Assembly (NCBI GenBank): GCA_016840695.1
Contig: JAEORV010000018.1
Span: 1 to 10,869, forward strand
Source: Promethearchaeota archaeon
GTDB taxonomy: Archaea; Asgardarchaeota; Lokiarchaeia; Sigyniarchaeales; SOKP01
Direction of reading: 5' to 3'
DNA: 10,869 bases
The stretch's first letter is position 1. Each line of letters opens with the position of its first letter. The notes under the pieces are model-generated. The model saw nothing but the letters and a program-made list of their open reading frames with translations. It searched no databases and was not told where the DNA came from. Shown here piece by piece: positions 7,515 through 10,869 of this stretch. The position numbers and the translations under genes were made by a program.

Positions 7515-7518
7515 GTGA
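7515..7518 (+). promoter_or_regulatory. GTGA ribosome-binding motif, copy 4
   Basis: GTGA starts exactly 11 bases before the ATG at 7526 and supports this start. Confidence 0.55.
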
Positions 7519-7525
7519 AAACTAA

Positions 7526-9367
7526 ATGGGAACAGAAGAAGAAACAGGAAAACCAGAAAAAGAACAATTTCTAATCAATAGAAAAGAATATAAAAAAAGA
7601 TATGCTGAATTTTTCGCCAAGCACCAGGACGATATCATGGAAATACGGAACATGCCATACGATAACGAAATATCTTGGGGTTCGCTTTTAGAAAAAAATG
7701 TAAGAGAAAATCCTGATAATCTTGCAGTCTTATTTGAAGATAAAAGGCTGACCTATAAGGAATTTAACGAATTAGTCAATCAATACGCCAATTACTTCAT
7801 TTCTTTAGGGTTGAAAAAGGGAGATGTCGTTGAAGTCATAATGAAAAATCGATTGGAAGTATTAGTTGTTTATACTGCGAATGCAAAAATTGGTGCAATT
7901 AATTCAATGATCAATAGCGAACAAAAAGCGAGAACCTTGATACACAGCGTTACAATAACCCCTTGCAAGTTCATGATTGTTGGAGAGGAATGTTGGGAGG
8001 CATACAATGGTATAAGGTCAGAACTCGATTTACCCGATACGGAGAAGTATTTCTTCATCCACGATCAGGGTGAAATCGCGGTTCCAGAAGGCTTTGAAAA
8101 TCTTGCTGAGCTTGTTAAGAATTCTTCCAAGGAGAACCCATCCACCGTTGCTGATGTCCATACGATGGATCCTCTTGCCTATATTTTTACGTCCGGTACA
8201 ACTGGAATGCCAAAAGCGGCAATCTTGCTTCACTTTCGAACTGCAGTCTACGGTCATTACTTTGGAATTTTAGGGGCTGAATTTGAGCCAAGCGATATAA
8301 TGTATGTTTGCATTCCATTCTTTCACGGTACTGCGCTACAAACATGTTGGTCAGCAGTCATGGCTACCGGAGCAACAGTGGCTGTTGGGAGGAGGTTTAG
8401 TACTTCTCGCTTCTGGGACGAGATCAAGAAGTATAAAGCCACGGCGTTTGGTTACGTAGGAGAAATCTGTCGTTACTTAATGAACCAACCAGCTAAACCT
8501 GATGATGCTGATAATACCGTGAAGAAAGTAATAGGAAATGGTTTACGTCCTGAGATATGGGTAGATTTTAAAAAACGATTCGACATCCCGAAAGTAGTTG
8601 AATTTTACGGAGCTGTCGACGGAAACGCTGGGCTCATCAACTTGTTAAACTTTGACTGCACTACAGGTACGACAACTGCAACCTTTGCCATAGTAGAATA
8701 CGACATAGAAAACGAAACTCCTATATATAACGAAAAAGGTTTCATGAAAAAGGTTAAAGTTGGCGAAGCTGGCTTGCTCATACTCAAAAGCGAAGGTGCG
8801 TACAAGATTTCAGGGTATACTGACAAGAAGAAAACCGAGTCAAAAATATTCCGCAACGTCTTTAAAGAAGGAGATATGTGGTTTAATACTGGAGATTTAA
8901 TGAGAGACCAAGGCTTTAAACACGCTGCGTTTGTCGATAGACTCGGAGATACGTTCCGTTGGAAGGGACACAATGTCTCCACGACGGAAGTAGAAGAGTT
9001 GATCAATACCCACGACAACGTGCTATTGTCTACGGCTTATGGCGTCAGGATTCCAAACACGGACGGACGGGCAGGAATGGCCGCCATCATTCCAGAAACG
9101 ACTTTTGATGATTTCGACTTGAATGGGCTTTTAGCGAGATTTAAGGAGAACCTTCCTACCTACGCAATTCCACTCTTTCTCAGATTTAAATCCGAATTTG
9201 AAATAACACCGACATTTAAATTCAAAAAAATGACTCTTAAAGAGGAAACCTTTGATCTAGATAAAATCAACGATAGGTTATTCGTGCTTTTACCTGGTGC
9301 CTCGGAATACACTCCATTGACGAAAGAGATTTTCGAGGACATTAAAGCTGATAAAGTCAAATTTTAA
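7526..9367 (+). CDS. FATP/SLC27-type acyl-CoA synthetase, copy 4, with altered Mg motif
   Basis: This 613-aa member of the array keeps the P-loop TSGTTGMPK (222-230), IPFFHG with H267, NTGD with D457, hinge DRLGD (471-475) with TFRWKGHNVSTTEVEE, and FKFKK near the C-terminus. The conserved FYG(A/S)SEGN motif has become FYGAVDGN: Ser364 to Val and the Mg-ligand Glu to Asp365. In ANL enzymes this Glu helps hold the Mg of ATP, so the change could alter metal use or rate, or mark a different activity; Asp may still bind Mg. It is the most divergent copy in several places, with TPCKFM for TPGKFx, KARTLIHSV for (R/K)xxLxYC(L/I)N, and EELINTHDNVLLSTAYGV near the hinge. The frame is intact over its full length and the promoter is preserved, which argues against decay. 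It ends 71 bases from the convergent surface-protein gene. Confidence 0.92.
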   Translation: MGTEEETGKPEKEQFLINRKEYKKRYAEFFAKHQDDIMEIRNMPYDNEISWGSLLEKNVRENPDNLAVLFEDKRLTYKEFNELVNQYANYFISLGLKKGDVVEVIMKNRLEVLVVYTANAKIGAINSMINSEQKARTLIHSVTITPCKFMIVGEECWEAYNGIRSELDLPDTEKYFFIHDQGEIAVPEGFENLAELVKNSSKENPSTVADVHTMDPLAYIFTSGTTGMPKAAILLHFRTAVYGHYFGILGAEFEPSDIMYVCIPFFHGTALQTCWSAVMATGATVAVGRRFSTSRFWDEIKKYKATAFGYVGEICRYLMNQPAKPDDADNTVKKVIGNGLRPEIWVDFKKRFDIPKVVEFYGAVDGNAGLINLLNFDCTTGTTTATFAIVEYDIENETPIYNEKGFMKKVKVGEAGLLILKSEGAYKISGYTDKKKTESKIFRNVFKEGDMWFNTGDLMRDQGFKHAAFVDRLGDTFRWKGHNVSTTEVEELINTHDNVLLSTAYGVRIPNTDGRAGMAAIIPETTFDDFDLNGLLARFKENLPTYAIPLFLRFKSEFEITPTFKFKKMTLKEETFDLDKINDRLFVLLPGASEYTPLTKEIFEDIKADKVKF

Positions 9368-9377
9368 TTTCATATTA

Positions 9378-9401
9378 TTTTTTTATTATCTTTTATTTTT
9401 T
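9378..9401 (+). terminator. T-rich terminator after copy 4
   Basis: T7 at 9378-9384 and T6 at 9396-9401 follow the stop codon by 10 and 28 bases. No stem is obvious. It would end plus-strand transcription in the 71-base convergent gap. Confidence 0.5.
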
Positions 9402-9414
9402 AAAAAGAAAGTAC

Positions 9415-9450
9415 AAAAAAATTCATTTTAATTCTTAATTATCGAATTAA
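9415..9450 (-). terminator. Probable terminator of the minus-strand unit
   Basis: On the minus strand a weak AT-only inverted repeat (TTAATT/AATTAA arms within 9435-9450) overlaps the end of the surface-protein gene and is followed by T7 (complement of A7 at 9415-9421). The T tract is the stronger part of this call. Confidence 0.4.
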
Positions 9451-10416
9451 TTTATTGAATTTTCTTTTTTTGTAGGCTATATAGACAACAACTACACTTA
9501 AGCACCCTACAATAACACCGACAATAATATAAACGATCCAATTAGTATTTCCCATGCTAATAAATTGATAAATAATCGTTCCAGTAGCATCTTTTACGAC
9601 AAATGATGTTAATGTTCCCTGAACTCCGTATGTCAATTCAACGGTATAATTAGCTTCTCCTATTCTTTCAATGATCAGCTTATTTCCGCTATATGAGGCG
9701 TTTTCACAGCCTAATGAGTCAACCAATTCCTCGATGTACATACTTATTGGAGACCCCATTGCGAGATTGTTTAAAGCTATTTGCCAGAGAAAATCATCGG
9801 CTGTCATGTTTTGAAACACTGCTTTGACCGTTGCATCTGCCGGTCCAAAGAAATCCGCTTGTATCACGCTTACTAAGTCATTATAATCATCCAAGATTTT
9901 CTTGTAGTCTATGGGATTGCTAAGAATTATTGACATATCGGTAGCTGAATTATACGACTCGTTAAAAGCACCGCTAATAAAATACCATTCCGAACGGATT
10001 CCAGATATTAATGAATATGTGTTTGTATAATTATCGTTTATCTCTGTTTCATTGTAGCCAAATTGTCCAATAGTCATTAAAACATTCAAAGCATCTATAT
10101 CTGTTAGGATTATTAATGTCAGAACATCATACATCTCCCAGGTTACGCTCGTCCATCCCATTGTCGTGAACTTGCTTTGAGCGCCAGTGATATTTGCGTC
10201 TCCTTCAAACCAATCGCTAGGATTAGAATTTGTACTAACAGTTGTCTGCCATGCTGTCTCATTGAATGTAGATACTTGGAAAAATTCAGTTCCTTTCGCT
10301 AATGTAGAGTAATAGGTTGTCGCTGTAGCTACCGTTGAAAAAGTCCCGATTAAAATTATACTTAGAGTTAAAATGCTAATAATCCTAATCCTCACACTTT
10401 TATTATTTTTTAACAT
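9439..10416 (-). CDS. Secreted, C-terminally membrane-anchored surface protein, ABC-linked
   Basis: This 325-aa protein has a basic start and hydrophobic stretch (residues 1-33) typical of a Sec signal peptide. A polar, aromatic and acidic ectodomain (about 34-290) follows, then a single C-terminal membrane segment (about 293-315) and a basic cytoplasmic end (KKRKFNKLIR). The ectodomain carries eight N-glycosylation sequons, at N52, N75, N122, N129, N152, N203, N239 and N256, as expected of an archaeal cell-surface protein. I recognise no named domain. It overlaps the upstream permease-like gene by one base (TAATG) with a strong GGAGG eight bases before the ATG, so the two are translationally coupled and probably work together. 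It could be an extracellular partner of the exporter or an exported cargo, but no substrate can be assigned. Confidence 0.82.
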   Translation of the reverse strand: MLKNNKSVRIRIISILTLSIILIGTFSTVATATTYYSTLAKGTEFFQVSTFNETAWQTTVSTNSNPSDWFEGDANITGAQSKFTTMGWTSVTWEMYDVLTLIILTDIDALNVLMTIGQFGYNETEINDNYTNTYSLISGIRSEWYFISGAFNESYNSATDMSIILSNPIDYKKILDDYNDLVSVIQADFFGPADATVKAVFQNMTADDFLWQIALNNLAMGSPISMYIEELVDSLGCENASYSGNKLIIERIGEANYTVELTYGVQGTLTSFVVKDATGTIIYQFISMGNTNWIVYIIVGVIVGCLSVVVVYIAYKKRKFNKLIR

Positions 10417-10869
10417 TAGAGTTGCCTCCGTTTAAATATAATTGAAGCTAATATCAAGCTTGTTATCATATAAATGACCAATACTGTCATTCCTATTTCA
10501 ATTGTGGGGGTTATCCAAGTTCTTACTGTAAAATCTCTCATAGTTATATCGGTATACCTGGGATCCGGAAATGGTTGTGTTAAAATCGAAGATATAAGAT
10601 TGCTTGCGTATTGTATAGAATATATTGGCTCGACATCAGGAAGGAATACAGTAATCAATTGATCTGCCATGGTGAATCCAATGAATAGGATCAAAATCGT
10701 TGAAATGATTGTCATATTGACGCTTTTCATGAACGAACTAAAAAGGGTCACGAAGCTGCTGACCGCAATAACATATACAATTGCGATAGCAAACGATGCT
10801 AAGAATAGGAGATTTACTGACACACCATAATAATACCAGCAAAAGAGACCTAAGGTGATATAATATATA
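10416..10869 (-). CDS. ABC-2-type permease, C-terminal part, cut by window edge
   Basis: The frame is open to the end of the window. A GTG at 10823 is a possible start, but the 15 codons before it encode continuous hydrophobic sequence, so the gene most likely begins outside. About 150 residues are visible, with hydrophobic segments near both ends and a central pair (IAIVYVIAVSSFVTLFSSF and IISTILILFIGFTMADQL), a polar loop containing PFPDPRYTD, and a last membrane segment ending in FKRRQL. This pattern (SSF, then a helix, a long loop, a final helix and a basic FxRRxL end) is usual for ABC-2/NosY-like permeases, which export lipids, drugs or polymers with a separate ATPase. The ATPase gene is not in view. 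Its stop codon overlaps the surface-protein start. Another multi-spanning membrane protein cannot be excluded. Confidence 0.65.
   Translation of the reverse strand, partial: IYYITLGLFCWYYYGVSVNLLFLASFAIAIVYVIAVSSFVTLFSSFMKSVNMTIISTILILFIGFTMADQLITVFLPDVEPIYSIQYASNLISSILTQPFPDPRYTDITMRDFTVRTWITPTIEIGMTVLVIYMITSLILASIIFKRRQL
10425..10429 (-). promoter_or_regulatory. Strong Shine-Dalgarno of the surface-protein gene
   Basis: GGAGG on the minus strand, eight bases before the ATG at 10416, lies inside the end of the permease-like gene. It confirms this start and contrasts with the weak GTGA motifs of the synthetases, as expected for an internal gene in a polycistronic message. Confidence 0.7.

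Larger units (their letters stand above)
1521..9367 (+). repeat. Tandem array of four acyl-CoA synthetase paralogues
   Basis: Four full-length genes of one family lie head to tail, separated by 123, 216 and 143 bases. Each carries its own TATA box, start-region block, GTGA motif and T-rich terminator, so the duplicated unit was gene plus promoter. Long stretches are alike at DNA level, with many synonymous differences, so the duplications are not recent. All four frames are intact with no stops or frameshifts, which implies that each is under selection. Confidence 0.9.

Noticed and set aside
8605..9018. 137-codon open frame on the minus strand inside copy 4
   Set aside because: It lies wholly inside a well-supported gene, and similar antisense frames appear over the same conserved region of copy 2; it is a codon-use shadow.
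1521..9367. Array read as non-ribosomal peptide or polyketide adenylation modules
   Set aside because: No carrier, condensation or ketosynthase domains are present, each gene is a stand-alone 610-614 aa protein, and the motifs are those of the FATP family.
10421..10823. GTG at 10823 as the true start of the permease-like gene
   Set aside because: The frame stays open to the window edge with continuous hydrophobic sequence upstream, and 135 residues is too short for an ABC-2 permease.

Overview
The window looks archaeal, most likely from an Asgard (Lokiarchaeia/Promethearchaeia-type) genome. This is an inference from three things: AT-rich DNA, TATA boxes of the CTTAAATA type about 75-85 bases upstream of start codons with short T-tract terminators, and an abundance of eukaryote-like FATP acyl-CoA synthetases beside a sequon-rich, tail-anchored surface protein. 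No rRNA, tRNA, CRISPR array or mobile element was seen.

Layout. Bases 1-1161 (+) hold the 3' part of a GPH-family (MelB/MFSD2-like) cation symporter whose start lies outside the window. A 359-base spacer follows, with a hairpin/T-tract terminator and a promoter. Bases 1521-9367 (+) hold four complete tandem paralogues of a FATP/SLC27-type very-long-chain acyl-CoA synthetase (614, 610, 614 and 613 aa), each with its own promoter, ribosome-binding motif and T-rich terminator. On the minus strand, converging on copy 4, lie the C-terminal part of a multi-spanning membrane protein that looks like an ABC-2 permease (10416-10869, open at the window edge) and, overlapping it by one base, a 325-aa secreted, tail-anchored, sequon-rich surface protein (9439-10416).

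How the genes may work together. The four synthetases should activate carboxylic (probably long-chain fatty or isoprenoid) acids to CoA thioesters in the cytosol. Separate promoters and divergence around the acyl pocket suggest a set of enzymes with different substrates or induction rather than simple gene dosage. The promoters of copies 1 and 3 share a 66-base block (57 of 66 identical, ungapped) containing two copies of a TGAYTWTCGAYAA motif exactly 31 bases apart, directly upstream of the TATA box. Copies 2 and 4 lack it. Copy 4 has an altered Mg-binding motif (VD instead of SE). The minus-strand pair is a separate transcription unit with no evident functional link to the synthetases.

The most interesting material is the synthetase array itself: its alternating promoter architecture, its mosaic pattern of shared blocks, and the motif changes in copies 3 and 4.
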